Shown: positions 1 to 11,200 of the stretch, piece after piece | How the letters are laid out: every line of letters begins with the position of its first letter | Position numbering within the stretch: the stretch's first letter is position 1 | NCBI RefSeq assembly: GCF_000497045.1 | Contig: NW_015961970.1 | Coordinates: forward strand, 620,802 to 684,801 | DNA: 64,000 bases | DNA from: Kalmanozyma brasiliensis GHG001 | Taxonomy: Eukaryota > Basidiomycota > Ustilaginomycetes > Ustilaginales | Direction of reading: 5' to 3' | Notes under the pieces: model-generated | Told to the model about the DNA's origin: nothing | What the model saw: the letters and a program-made list of their open reading frames with translations, nothing else | The model's database searches: none | Made by a program: the position numbers and the translations under genes

Positions 1-3000
1 CTACCAGATTCCGCGCGGAGTTGCATCTGAGGGACGCGCATCTCGATACGAGTGATGTTTCGGGCCTTGTCGCTGTCGAAGGAGAGCCTGAAGTCCGACG
101 CTGTGAGCAAAAGGCTCTTGGGCGATTCCGCAGGTTCTTGGCCTGGAAGATGGGCGCCTGGCGCCAAATGCGGGAGCCACAAACGGATGGAAGCTTCGCT
201 GATGATGACAAGCAGGGACGAGTTCCTCGTGCTGGCTCGAGCCGTCTCGGTTGAGTCGGTGCTGGACGACATGACGGACATACCCGCACGGCTGCCAAAG
301 AATCGACTGCCAAGGATCTTAAGATCTTCCGCGTCGAGCGTGTCGGAATCGGTCAGTTTGTCGGATGTCCAGAGATGGATCGATTGCGTCAAGTCGTCGG
401 CCATATATTGAAGAGAATCCAGCTGTGATTTGCCCAACTCGAGCTTGACAGATGGTATCGAGACGCTACAGCGGTCTTCGGCTTCTTGTTCGGACGATCC
501 GAAGCTTGGACCGGCAGACGTCTCTGCGATGCGCGAAATTTGAACTCGAGGCAGCAATCGTGTACGAGGGCTGACAGACGGTCCGGACGCCTCTGTGTCG
601 TCCTGAATGGCTTCGATCATGGCCAGGACCAGCGCACGGGACTGCGATGGCAAGGCCAGGTACGCAGAAATCGACTCCACGCTGCATTGACTGGTCACGG
701 TCGGCTCTCCGTTCCGTCCGCCTTCACCGAGCGGTGGTGCGAATCGAATCGCGTTGCTCCTCTTTTGCTTCTCGGCGAGACCTGATCTCACGTCGAGACG
801 CTGCATTTGCAACACCAAGATCCCAGACCTTCTGGCGAGCCCACCCATCCGGGTGGCGCCAAGTTGTCTTCCGGCGAGCGCAGCAGCGTCATACGAGACT
901 TGCGGTGTCCTAACATCGATGCGAACGAAGCTGATCTTGACGTCGAGCTTGTACGGGCTCTTGTTACCTGTGAAGCTTTTTGTGGATGGATCGTCCAGCA
1001 AGCTATCGGTCGAAGCCTGAATCGTGGCGACACTGGCTGCAAGGGTAGCCATGGAACCTGACATGTCGTACTCTGCCTCTATCGTCTCTTTGAGAGCGGC
1101 GATCTGTGCCGTTGCAAATCTGCGTAGAGCTGGCATGAGGCGTGTGAAAAGTGACACATCCAGAAAGACGTGTACTGGAGCTACTGTCGCATTGACATGC
1201 CCTTGTTCGCCATCCGCGTGCGGAAGCAGAGCAGAGACGGCAATACTGGGCGAAGAAGCTTCGACCGTGTTGCCTGGAGCCTGCGATCTCGCTTTGAGCT
1301 TCCAGCCGCGGTCTCCATACGCATTGCGGACATATGGGCTCTGTGCAGAGGACGAATAGGTTGAGCGCGTCTCGGCTGTCTTGAACCGCGCAGCCTTGGC
1401 GGAGTTTGGGGGATCGCTTGCGGATACATCAGGACGATGAGGTGCCGAGCCACTGTAACGCCAATCAAAGACGTCGACAGTGCTGCTTGCATAGTCGTGC
1501 TGAGGTCGCTTTGCAGATGCACTGCTCGGCGCGACAGACTGAGCCAAGTTTGAATCCAGAATCAGAACAGGAAGTACCCGGGATGCTCCGGGCGGACATT
1601 GCTGGTACAGGTCCGGCGCGAGGTGCTCGAAGAGACCTAGGTCGTCGGCTGAAATTTGGACCTGCGGCTGGTCTGGTCTCGACTTGTCGTCGGTGGTGAC
1701 GTTGGTGAATTGAGCAAGGAGCTTGTCACATCGCAAGCGAATATGGCCGAAATCGGGGTGTGAGCGAGAAGGACGAGCCCAGAACGTCTCGAGAGAAGGC
1801 TGGCTGCGTTGAAGCACTGCAGGGTCATCGTAGCCGATGATGAGATTGAGACTGCTTACGCGACAGCTCAGTACGAGGCTTCTTTGTAGTCGGAAGGAAG
1901 ATGAAGGGCTTCTCGGCTGTGTTGCTGCTCGTCGATCGCCTGGCAAAGCGTCTTTCTGCGGTGGAGCATGTCCGAGACTACCAAGCAGCACCATGAGAAG
2001 GCTGATATGATCGATGAAGACGACGGCACCGGCGTTGCCGACCTGCACGTCCACGTCGGTCATGACGCGGACGAGCCGCTGAATCGTGCGGCTCGAGGAC
2101 TCGTCGGACGAGCCTACTTCATGACGCTCCTTGGTGGTCTTGTACGTGATGACAACGGGCTCTGTCCCAAGACTGAAGAGCATGTGCGGCGCATTTGTGA
2201 CAGGATGAGAGGCGCCAGCCTTGGCAGACCGATGTGACGGACTTCGTTGAGCGGATGCAGGCGCTTCCTGGAAGGCTGATCCGCCTATCGCGCTCTCGTA
2301 CAGACTTGCGGATGACTCTTGCAGAGAGGCGATCGATTGCGACATGTCCTGGAGATCCGAGCGGGAAGCTGAAAGCGTCTCGTCAGCAGAGTCGTCGGAA
2401 GACGAGGAGGAGTCCGTATCTCGGGACGTGGCTTGCTTTCGATAGTCTTGCATCCAGACCTGGAAACCTTGGAGCTCGAGCGTCCTTCTGGTCTCGCTGT
2501 ACCGACACCGCTGCGGAGACTCTATCGTAGCTGATGCAGCGTCATTGGAGCGGTCGGCATCGGTGTCTTGACCCGCCTGCTCCGTGCGAAGGTTGGAGCT
2601 CTGGACGGTAGCACTGTGAAGCTTGAGAGAGAGGTCGACTGCATCTGACAAAAAATGCACTTGCACTCGTTCGATGGCAACTTTCAATCGCGTCAAAAGG
2701 GCTTCTACGTAGGTGGCAATGAGCGAGCCCTTGTCCTCCGCCGACTCCCTTTGGTCCTGTCTGAGCTCCTCCGGGTCGAGAGACTCGTGAATCGACTGCT
2801 CGATCTCTTGCGCCTCGTCATCCTCGACGAACAGCTGACTTGCTGCGCTCGCAAAGGATGCGGATAGGTCCTGATTGGCATTGGAGCTATGCTCAGCACT
2901 CCTAGATCGGGGCTTGACAGACACCGACACATCAGAGACGGTGATGGAGAGCTCGCCGCTCCAGAAGTTGGGAACGGGAAGTTGAATGAGGATGCGTCCG

Positions 3001-3272
3001 ATCTGGCCTTCGACGAACGCTATTGGCAGGGAAGAAAGGCGTCGATTGATAGCTTCAGCGTCGAGTCGAACATTGTGAATCTCAATACGACCGCTGCCGA
3101 TGCCTGCGTCTATTTGAGCGAGGTCGAGCTGGCCGCCGTCGACGAGATGTCCGAGGGTCCTTTTCAAGAGGTAGGAAAGGATGCGCTTCTGGAGGTTGGC
3201 CGAGAGAGAGAACGGCGAGACGGACGCGAGGTTCCAGCCGGTCAGAAAGGACGGCAAAAAGTAGGATGCCAT
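1..3272 (-). CDS. ATG2: Autophagy-related protein 2 (ATG2), N-terminal part, cut by the left edge
   Basis: Reading the minus strand from the ATG at 3272 gives one frame open for 1090 codons to the window edge. It is easily missed because no stop lies inside the window. The first about 120 residues have the chorein/ATG2 N-terminal pattern: a membrane-facing start, then LQKRILSYLLKRTLGHL, then the repeating-strand segment IEIHNVRLDVEAINRRL, then FVEGQIGRILIQLPVPNFW. ATG2 and VPS13 family proteins are rod-shaped bridges that move bulk lipid between membranes; ATG2 links the ER to the growing phagophore in autophagy. After residue 200 come Ser-rich insertions between beta-rich segments, as in fungal ATG2. 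ATG2 proteins usually exceed 1500 residues, so the C-terminal part should lie outside the window. No introns are seen. It is divergent from the next gene across about 1 kb. VPS13 is the main alternative; short N-terminal spacing and the FWS motif favour ATG2. Confidence 0.85.
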   Translation of the reverse strand, partial: MASYFLPSFLTGWNLASVSPFSLSANLQKRILSYLLKRTLGHLVDGGQLDLAQIDAGIGSGRIEIHNVRLDAEAINRRLSSLPIAFVEGQIGRILIQLPVPNFWSGELSITVSDVSVSVKPRSRSAEHSSNANQDLSASFASAASQLFVEDDEAQEIEQSIHESLDPEELRQDQRESAEDKGSLIATYVEALLTRLKVAIERVQVHFLSDAVDLSLKLHSATVQSSNLRTEQAGQDTDADRSNDAASATIESPQRCRYSETRRTLELQGFQVWMQDYRKQATSRDTDSSSSSDDSADETLSASRSDLQDMSQSIASLQESSASLYESAIGGSAFQEAPASAQRSPSHRSAKAGASHPVTNAPHMLFSLGTEPVVITYKTTKERHEVGSSDESSSRTIQRLVRVMTDVDVQVGNAGAVVFIDHISLLMVLLGSLGHAPPQKDALPGDRRAATQPRSPSSSFRLQRSLVLSCRVSSLNLIIGYDDPAVLQRSQPSLETFWARPSRSHPDFGHIRLRCDKLLAQFTNVTTDDKSRPDQPQVQISADDLGLFEHLAPDLYQQCPPGASRVLPVLILDSNLAQSVAPSSASAKRPQHDYASSTVDVFDWRYSGSAPHRPDVSASDPPNSAKAARFKTAETRSTYSSSAQSPYVRNAYGDRGWKLKARSQAPGNTVEASSPSIAVSALLPHADGEQGHVNATVAPVHVFLDVSLFTRLMPALRRFATAQIAALKETIEAEYDMSGSMATLAASVATIQASTDSLLDDPSTKSFTGNKSPYKLDVKISFVRIDVRTPQVSYDAAALAGRQLGATRMGGLARRSGILVLQMQRLDVRSGLAEKQKRSNAIRFAPPLGEGGRNGEPTVTSQCSVESISAYLALPSQSRALVLAMIEAIQDDTEASGPSVSPRTRLLPRVQISRIAETSAGPSFGSSEQEAEDRCSVSIPSVKLELGKSQLDSLQYMADDLTQSIHLWTSDKLTDSDTLDAEDLKILGSRFFGSRAGMSVMSSSTDSTETARASTRNSSLLVIISEASIRLWLPHLAPGAHLPGQEPAESPKSLLLTASDFRLSFDSDKARNITRIEMRVPQMQLRAESG

Positions 3273-4296
3273 TTTGTGTCGGTATGATATGGTCCCTTGA
3301 GCGGAGTGTCGGCCGCAATGCGAGCGCTATCAGCGAAGATTGCTCATCCTCCGGTCGACAAGGTGGCAGTGGTGATAGGCAGCTTGCCGCCTCACCACAA
3401 CGCGGACAATTCGTAGAGGCCCGACCGACGAGACCAAAGGATGTTGGCTTGTCAAATTGCTGCTCTTTGACGCCCGCGCGAGCAAACAGGATGATAAGTA
3501 TGGATCAAGCTGGTCGATGGAAAGGTGAACAGCACCTTGAGGACCGGCCAAGTTGCGATTCAGGGTCCAAGCGATTGACACACACACATGCTTGCTGCGC
3601 CATCAATATGGCGCAAAATTCAAGAGTGTTAGGCTTTGGTAAGGTTAACACTAATTTGCTGTGAAAAAAGTTAACGCGTCGCGCGAGTCCGCTGTTGCAG
3701 AGGATCGAGGCTCGTGCGCAGACCCTGAAGGGCTGAAGCTCCCACTCGATACAGGTCGATCGACTGCAACGCCTATTGATGCATACTGCGGAATGAGAGG
3801 CGTGCTGTGCTGCTTGAGGTTCTGGGTCTGGCTGTGTGCAGGGAAGGGCTTTCCCTCGAGTGGTGGGGCAAACTCTGTTGGCGTAGTCTTGCCGAGATGG
3901 CCGTGAGCTCGTGTCTGAATTTCTTGATCTGTTGTTCTGAAAGTGGAAAGGGGCAGCCTAAATTTCGAGACATGGGCGGAACCACAATCGGGCAAAGTCA
4001 TCCTCAGTCAAAGCCTTGACGCTGACCATTCCTCTATCGGATGCTTCCATCAGGTCGAGATCAGACGAGCTTTCCTTCTATCACCTCTACCGCGAAGCGT
4101 TCGCTCACGACCACACCAAGCATGCAGACGAGCCGGCATGCAGACGTGTCTTGAGGTGAAACCTTATCCACTCCGTCTCGGCGCGCAACCTTGGCAGCTT
4201 TTTCCCACGCTCGACGAAGAGCCTCAGCCTCACAACCGAATGACAACGGAGGTCTTCCGTGCATCAGCTTGAGCACCACTCAGCCAAGTGGGCTCA
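3273..4296. other. Intergenic, divergent promoter region
   Basis: About 1 kb between the ATG2 start (minus) and the large disordered-protein start (plus). Only short frames occur on both strands and none resembles a protein family. It probably holds both promoters and 5' leaders. I see no repeats or RNA genes. Confidence 0.6.
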
Positions 4297-7200
4297 ATGT
4301 CGACAAATCCAAGACATCTGCAAGCTCGCGAACTTCTACCTGATCAGTCGACAAGTCTTCAGCAAGCACCTCACTCCAGACTGAGCCCTGCAGCCGGCAA
4401 AACGACCGTAGTCAAGTCGAATTCCTTCGATGCGATCCGCTTCTCACTGAATTCCAACTTCGGATCGTCAGTGCGCCCTGCCTTCCCTTCGGTCACGGAC
4501 CGAAGTGGGTCTGGCATCCCAACACCGCCCTATAGCGAAACTACAAGTAGCGCGAGTGGAAGCGTGGGACGTGCCCGAAAGGACCCGAGCGACGCCTCCT
4601 CCTCTCACAGTCACATCTCCGCCCAGAGAAGCCTTCGTCCGCCCGTCACAGATCACACCACTTTGACATCGTCCCGCTCTCCCTCCGCTGCCTCCTCTTC
4701 CAACACGGGCAGTGACACGGTAGGCGCGACAAGCCCTCGGCAGCCCGAAGAGGCGAGGTTTCACTCGAGCCGATCCACGGCTCTGCCTGAGGGAGTCATG
4801 GCTGCCGATGCAGAAGCGGCTTTACCGCCAAACGGTAGGATGTCGCTAAGTCAACGCGATGCAGGGGCGGGCGATTCGAGCGACTCTCCATCTGCTCTGC
4901 GCCCTTCTTCGTCCATGTCCTCGCATACCAGCTCGCCAGGCGAGAGACGAAAGCGTCGAAGCGAGATGCACGAACGCGATGTCACCCAGATACGATCCGA
5001 ATCACGACTAGGCCTCGGCAACGCCGACGACGATGACGAACTTCATGATTCATACGAACGCGAGCAGCATGCTTTCCCACGCACCGCTCAGCACAAGTAC
5101 TCTCCACGCAAATCCACCACTCTTTCCATCGCATCGCATCGCTACGACGAGAACGATGCCACTGACAGCAATGAGCCATCTCTACATCAGCGCGCCAGCG
5201 TTAGAGGTGTTGGTACAAGCTCGCCTCCCACACCTACCTCAACCAGATCGCCACGCTACACGGGCGGCGATGAGATGCCATCGGGTTCCATGAGACGGCT
5301 TTCCAGGACCGTGGGCCAGGCTTCCAGTCGCGCTGCTTTGGATGCACGCCCGGCCTCCTCTGCAGGTCGCAGCCCGATGCCTTCCGAGTTTCGTCTGCCA
5401 GGCAAGGAAATTCGCCGCGCCTACCGTGCCGCGCATCAGCGAACCGCCAGCGACTCGGACGGGAGCGACGCAGAGAAACCCGTCACCTCGAAAACCGCCA
5501 CTCCAGTCCTCGGCGACAAAGCAGAGCTTCGCAGCCCGCCTTCCACTCGGCGTGAGAGCCTTGACGAGATCCAGGAGGAAGGCGCTCTGGACAAGCCAAC
5601 GGGAGCGCGTTCGCCAAAACATCGACGCGCGTTCAATGCTTCCGAGTCAGCCGCATCGGCAACCACTACCGAAGGGAACCCAGCGCGAATGGACTACGAA
5701 GGTCGTCTCGGCACCCAAGGCAGCCGAATCTCTGTCGACTCGTCGTCTGTGCAGAAGTACCTTGCAAGAGGCTCGCAGCACAGCACGCCGTCCAGCTCCG
5801 CACGCCGCAGCACACTACAGTCGTCTGATGTTGGCTCGCCCAGCGAGGACGCACGAGCCCGCAAGATTTCGACCACGTCTTCCAATCGATCTCAGAAATC
5901 GTCCAGTAGTGCTTCCGAACTTCATCGCGCTGCTTCGCGCGTCAGTATGCGCAACAAGCACGGATCCGACCTCTTCTCCACCGACACGGCTCCTTCCAGC
6001 TCCGCGAGCGCGGCGCCCTACAGCCCGTCCGTCCGAACCGAAACCTCTTACTCGTCCAACAACTCGTCGGAGCGTTCGCGAGCTTATCTCGACCAGCCTC
6101 GTCGCGTGGACGATGTGGGCTTGGATAGCCTTCGGAGTCAGATTCAGGATCTGAGGGTTGGGCGCGCAGAGTCAGAGGCCGATCGGCGTCGTGCTACGCC
6201 CATGTCGCTGCGCACTCAGGCTTATTTAGCCTCTAAACGCTCGTCGTTGGATCTTAACTCGCCTCACCTCGGCTCGGTGCGTGCCCAGTCCGTCATAGGT
6301 CTGCAAAGGACGACGAACGACCCTTTCCGCGCGCTACAGATGCCTCAGTATCCTTCCACAGATCCTCAGCGATCTCGGTTCGATCGCAGCTTGCCCGTTG
6401 TGGATCCAGACAACTCGTCAGACGCCGTTCGTCGAATCCAAGACCTCGTCAGGCTTCGCGGCGGAGCCAACGCGCAGCCAGTGGCATCTGCAAGAAGTGC
6501 CACATCTCTGGGCATGGCAACGGATTCGTTTGCTGCCAGCGCCACCCCAGCCCAGCACGGATGGGCCACAGTAAATACTGAAGAGCCAGCGCCCATCCGT
6601 AACCTCGCCGTCCGCCTGGCGCAGTATGAAGCATTGTACTCGAAAGCACCCTCTGCCGATGCGAGCCCTGCTGGCTCCACGGCTGGCTCAACAGGACCCC
6701 ATACCGCACGCACCGTGGAACTCCTGAGCGCAATTGTCCGGGGCACGTCGACCATGTGGGCAGAGTTGGCATCGATGCATCCCATCGCCACCGAAGGACA
6801 CCTCATGGGCCGCCCGGGCGATGCATTCACCGAGGCATTTGGCCAGCTCGACGAAGGTTTCGCCTTCGTCAACAAGCTGGTGCTGGAGCAAGCGCGAGCC
6901 ATGCAAGACTTGATGTTCCTTCTCGATCGCACAGAGAAGGAAAGGCAGGCGCAATTCAACCAGGCTCTGGTGGACATGGGTCGCTCGCCAAGACCTTTCT
7001 CCCGCATCGGTACTCCGACCGCGGCTGCACAGTCAACCAATGGCATTGAAGCAGGGACAAGCGCGGAGCGCAACGCCCATGCACTCCGCCGAGCAACGTC
7101 AACGGTCCGCAGTGGATCCAGCTTGGCCAAGGATTCGCCTTCCCCCTTCACTCGAACTGCGCGCGGTGCTGGCAGCAGCGCCGAAAGGAGCGGCACACTC

Positions 7201-8139
7201 ACCGCCTCTCAGCTTCGATCGATGACCTCGTTGGGCTACACAAACAACCACGCTCGCTCGGCATCGGAATTCTCGCCTTCGTCCGCAGCTGCGCAGCGTC
7301 GGCTCGACCGGGCGTCCGTCAGCTCACCACGTGAAGCATCCACCGACTCACCCTTGTCTTCTCGCCGCCGGGTGTTCCCCACCACCGAGACTGTCGGTGG
7401 AGATAGTGGCGTTTCGAGTGGAGCCGACGTCGAGGTGATCCGACCTCCGACAGGCTTGACACCCCGTCGACCGCGACTCAGCAACCCATCCGTCTCGAAC
7501 GCCACTGCGTCTCTGGGGCCGTTTACCGCCTCGGCCGCGCCCAGCGTCTTTGCATCCAGCCCCGAGGGCAGCCTTCACAACGGCACCGGTGGCGAGCAAA
7601 TGGATAGCGAGGGCAGCACTGTTGGCGAACACGGTCGATTCATCGGCGAGGTAGACGAGTTCGGTCGGGTTGCCGCACCCGCAGAGATGACACGCGGCTC
7701 ATCGCGCAGTCAGCGCACGGTACGAGGACCGCGGGTGATCGACACCCTCGCTTCGCAGCTCGACACCCTTCGAGGCGACGAAGTTCCCGTGGACTCCGCT
7801 GACCGAGCAAGCAGACGACACACGATGGGCTTTCATGGTGAGCCAACCGACCTCTTGCGCTCCCCACCCAAGCCAGCCAAGGCGACCCCACCCCCGCGCC
7901 CACCACGTCACATCCAGCGCCCTTCGGAGGAGTACATCTCGTCCCCTGAACGACGCCACTCCAGGCGGGAGCAGTCCACGCCGACCACCCCTCAGACGGG
8001 AGACGTCGTGACCCCCCGCCAGCCGAGTCGGGCCAGCACGAGCATCGAGGAGGAAGCAGGCGGCGCCTCGGCCATGGTCAGAAGTCTAGGTCGGACCGCC
8101 GCCCGCCGCGTCAGCCGCGTGCTCGGTTCCGGTCAGTGA
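4297..8139 (+). CDS. Large Ser-rich disordered protein of unknown function
   Basis: Frame of 1280 residues from the ATG at 4297; the frame extends three codons further up only through a GTG. I do not recognise a family. About residues 1-760 and 900-1280 are low complexity, rich in Ser, Arg, Pro, Thr and Ala, with many SP and RS motifs typical of phosphorylated cytoplasmic scaffold or cell-polarity proteins. One segment, about residues 766-896 (starting IRNLAVRLAQYEALY and ending near ALVDMGRSP), looks folded and helical and is the part most likely to be conserved. A Pro-rich stretch (PPKPAKATPPPRPPRH, near residue 1190) could bind SH3 domains. The C-terminus is a short basic amphipathic tail (MVRSLGRTAARRVSRVLG). 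No membrane segment or signal peptide is seen. The length and stop-free frame make it a real gene; its role is open. Confidence 0.8.
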   Translation: MSTNPRHLQARELLPDQSTSLQQAPHSRLSPAAGKTTVVKSNSFDAIRFSLNSNFGSSVRPAFPSVTDRSGSGIPTPPYSETTSSASGSVGRARKDPSDASSSHSHISAQRSLRPPVTDHTTLTSSRSPSAASSSNTGSDTVGATSPRQPEEARFHSSRSTALPEGVMAADAEAALPPNGRMSLSQRDAGAGDSSDSPSALRPSSSMSSHTSSPGERRKRRSEMHERDVTQIRSESRLGLGNADDDDELHDSYEREQHAFPRTAQHKYSPRKSTTLSIASHRYDENDATDSNEPSLHQRASVRGVGTSSPPTPTSTRSPRYTGGDEMPSGSMRRLSRTVGQASSRAALDARPASSAGRSPMPSEFRLPGKEIRRAYRAAHQRTASDSDGSDAEKPVTSKTATPVLGDKAELRSPPSTRRESLDEIQEEGALDKPTGARSPKHRRAFNASESAASATTTEGNPARMDYEGRLGTQGSRISVDSSSVQKYLARGSQHSTPSSSARRSTLQSSDVGSPSEDARARKISTTSSNRSQKSSSSASELHRAASRVSMRNKHGSDLFSTDTAPSSSASAAPYSPSVRTETSYSSNNSSERSRAYLDQPRRVDDVGLDSLRSQIQDLRVGRAESEADRRRATPMSLRTQAYLASKRSSLDLNSPHLGSVRAQSVIGLQRTTNDPFRALQMPQYPSTDPQRSRFDRSLPVVDPDNSSDAVRRIQDLVRLRGGANAQPVASARSATSLGMATDSFAASATPAQHGWATVNTEEPAPIRNLAVRLAQYEALYSKAPSADASPAGSTAGSTGPHTARTVELLSAIVRGTSTMWAELASMHPIATEGHLMGRPGDAFTEAFGQLDEGFAFVNKLVLEQARAMQDLMFLLDRTEKERQAQFNQALVDMGRSPRPFSRIGTPTAAAQSTNGIEAGTSAERNAHALRRATSTVRSGSSLAKDSPSPFTRTARGAGSSAERSGTLTASQLRSMTSLGYTNNHARSASEFSPSSAAAQRRLDRASVSSPREASTDSPLSSRRRVFPTTETVGGDSGVSSGADVEVIRPPTGLTPRRPRLSNPSVSNATASLGPFTASAAPSVFASSPEGSLHNGTGGEQMDSEGSTVGEHGRFIGEVDEFGRVAAPAEMTRGSSRSQRTVRGPRVIDTLASQLDTLRGDEVPVDSADRASRRHTMGFHGEPTDLLRSPPKPAKATPPPRPPRHIQRPSEEYISSPERRHSRREQSTPTTPQTGDVVTPRQPSRASTSIEEEAGGASAMVRSLGRTAARRVSRVLGSGQ

Positions 8140-8286
8140 GGCTCTCTCAAATGTGATTTCCACACACGCAATAGTCCCCAATGTATGAGTGCCGTCAGCG
8201 CACGAATGTATCATGTCATGAAATGACAAATTGTATTGCTGCCATTCGCCATTTGTGCGTGTTGCTCTGATCTGTGTGCGTCTTTG

Positions 8287-11200
8287 CTAGAAGAACCCAC
8301 TGCGATCCGTCGAAGGGCGTCTGACGGGCGAAGCCGGCCTAGCTTCACCGATGCTCAAGTTCCGCTCGAACTCTGCCTCCACCGGGCTAGCAACATAGTC
8401 ATCCGTGTGTGCGGTAGTGCCACCATACACATCCTCCACCACCTCGGGCAAGCTCGGCGAGGGCGGCGGCTCCTCATTCCGCCTAGCCAAGCCCGCCAAT
8501 GACCGCCGACTGCTTACGGACGAAGCCGAATTCTGTCTCCCCTTGACCATGCGTTTGGACCGCACGAGCTTGCTGTCCGCCGTGGTGGGCGAGGGGAGCG
8601 CGTCGTCCGTCAGCGTATACTTGCGGACTGCTATCTGGTCTTGAGAGGTGGGCGAGTCGGTCGTGTTGAAGTGCTCCGAGGCCGGCGTGCCCGGCTGAGA
8701 GGCGTCGAGCTTGTGGACGTTCAACGGCTCCTCGGAGACCACGTTTTCGCCCAGCGCCGCATCCGCTCCATCGACAATATTGGTCGTCTGGCTGCTACGG
8801 TTCGACATGAGGTTGCCCAGCACCGACTCTGACATGGACGCCGTGCGTGAATCGATCGTCGAGCTCGACGTGCGTTGTCGATTGGAAGCGCGCGGGCGCG
8901 AGATGCTCGACGTCGTCTGCACCAGCGGCACGTCGGACGAGCTGGCTACATGGCCAAATTCGGGTCGTTCGGCATCGGTGGATTTGGTGGCTCGCGCGAA
9001 GGCGCCTGCTGACACCGTTCCGTCTTTCGTCACCGAGCCCTGTAGCGTGCTGCTGAGCGCAATGCGGGCGTCGGTATTGGCAGCCGGACGAGGAGGCAGA
9101 ACAGCCGCTGAGCTTTGCCCTGTCAGACTCGGCAGCGGCGGCACAGCACCAGCCTCCGACAGCCCGGGCATGCTCAGATCCGCAAAGTCGGCCACGGAGC
9201 TGCGCCGGCTATCGGCGACCGAGGCCGCTCGCGACGATCTCCCGCTGACGCTCCCCGCTACGCTGTTGCCGTCCTGATGACTGTTCCCGCGGCTCATGCT
9301 GTGCGCCATTGGCCCCGACGAGACCTTCCTACTCGGCTCGTCGGCCGCACGCAGATTCGGACTGTGACTCCCCTCGCGAGGCGGCCTCGCCGACTGCGAT
9401 AGAAGCAGCGGCTTCGGCCCTGCCGAACGGGTGCTGCTCGGACTGGCCGACTCCTCGCGGAAGCGTTGCGGCAAAATGCCCATGCGTGCAGCCGCTCGCA
9501 TGCTGGGCAGAGGGAAGGAGGATGCGCTTTCGCTACCCCTTCGCTCGCGGCTATCGTCCCCGGTGACAGAGCTTGATGGCGAAGTGCCACGGCCGTTGGG
9601 CGCCATGCTGATGCGTTTGCCAAACGTGTCGACATACTCCATTCGGCCTGCCGGGCTGTCGGAGACGTTGGGCAGGGGAAAGTCGGGCATTGTGTCTCGC
9701 GACCAACGGGTGATGTCTGGTGTGCGGGGTGAGCCCCAACCCGCTGCATGCGGCTGACTCTCGCTGGCGTTTCGCTTGGACCGGGTGAAGAAGCCTGCGC
9801 TGACAGAGCCCAGCGAAGCGAAGCGGGACTCCGAGCCGGTCGGGCTCGTCGGGAAGCCTCGGCCGAGCGAGCCATACATCTGATGCGGAGAACCCGACGC
9901 CTCGGGGGTCGACTCGCGGCTGCCTCGATCACCAAAGCGGGCCATGGTTCTCGCCGTAAAGTTCGTGCTAGCTTTGGAGAGGTTGGCGGCAGCATCGCTC
10001 GCCTGGACTGCCTCGGCGTATTTAGCCAAGAAGCCGCTGAAGGTGCCCTTCGATGACATGGACGTGTCAGAGGAAGCTCCGTCGGCAGTGCTGGCGATCG
10101 AGACGTCGCCGTCTTCGGTGAAAGGTTCGCTGGGCCGCGGTCGAGCTCTGGACACGAGCCAGCCTCCTTTCGTCACTGGCGGCGTTGCATCTGGAAGCTC
10201 CTTGACGGGCGTAGACGGCGAAGGTGATTCTTGTCGTGGACCCGTCCAATCGCGCCAAGCCTGCGCCGCTCTGGCTTTGACAGCAGCCAATCGAGGATTG
10301 ATCTCTTCGTCATCGTCGTCGCTGACGTCGGGTGGTCCATCGCCGGTCAGATCAGCAGCCAGGCGTCTTTGTCGAACGAGGGTAGCTGCTTCCACAACTG
10401 GACTGATGTCGCCTTCCGGATAGTTCTGCAGGACTCGCATGCCGTAAGAAAAGGCCTCGCTCTCAAGGTCGAAGTCATCAATGCTGTGCGGCAGACGATC
10501 CTGAATCTGCAGCATCATGGAAGCGCAGACGTCGATGAGGAACTCGATTTTGGCCGAGCCCGCCATGTCCGCCGATTCCTGCTCTGCGAGCAACGCGTCC
10601 CAGATTCGCAGCACGGATGGCAAGGACAGCTCCGTGCTGAGAAGGCACGCAAGCCATCGAAGCGAGTAGTAAGGCAAACGCGGATCTAGAGACGCGGACT
10701 TGAGGTTGCGCCACAATGGTGGATCAAGCCATTTGATGCGGAGACTGAAGCGACGGAGGGCACCTGCCATGCCGGAGTGGGAGGGTTGACGTTCGGCCGA
10801 AGCAACGCTGCGACTTTGCTGTTCGATGCGCTCAAAGTCGTAGAGCTCTCGCATCTCGCCGATCAATGCAGAAAAGCACCAGAAGGCATCAGCCTCTGCA
10901 TGTGTGGTGAGATCTGCGAGGTCGACGTCGTTATCCCAAACCTTGTACGCTGAGCCGTCTGAGTCGGCTGTGATGTTCTGGAGAGAGCTGCTGGGTGTGA
11001 TGCCGATGCTAGCCGTGGGTGGGTACTGGGCTGAGCCAAAGACGTAGAGCAAGGTGAAGAGGACCTCGTTCATGCCCTGGACGTAGCCGATGCTGGGGTT
11101 GAGAAGGGCGAAGAGGTAGAGAACACGGAGGAGCGAATGCCAGTTGCGCTGGGTGGGAATGCTGGATGGATGCTGCGCGGACGACTCTGGCACGCCATCG

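Noticed and set aside
52..411. 119-codon plus-strand frame at the left edge
   Set aside because: Falls inside the ATG2 coding region on the opposite strand.
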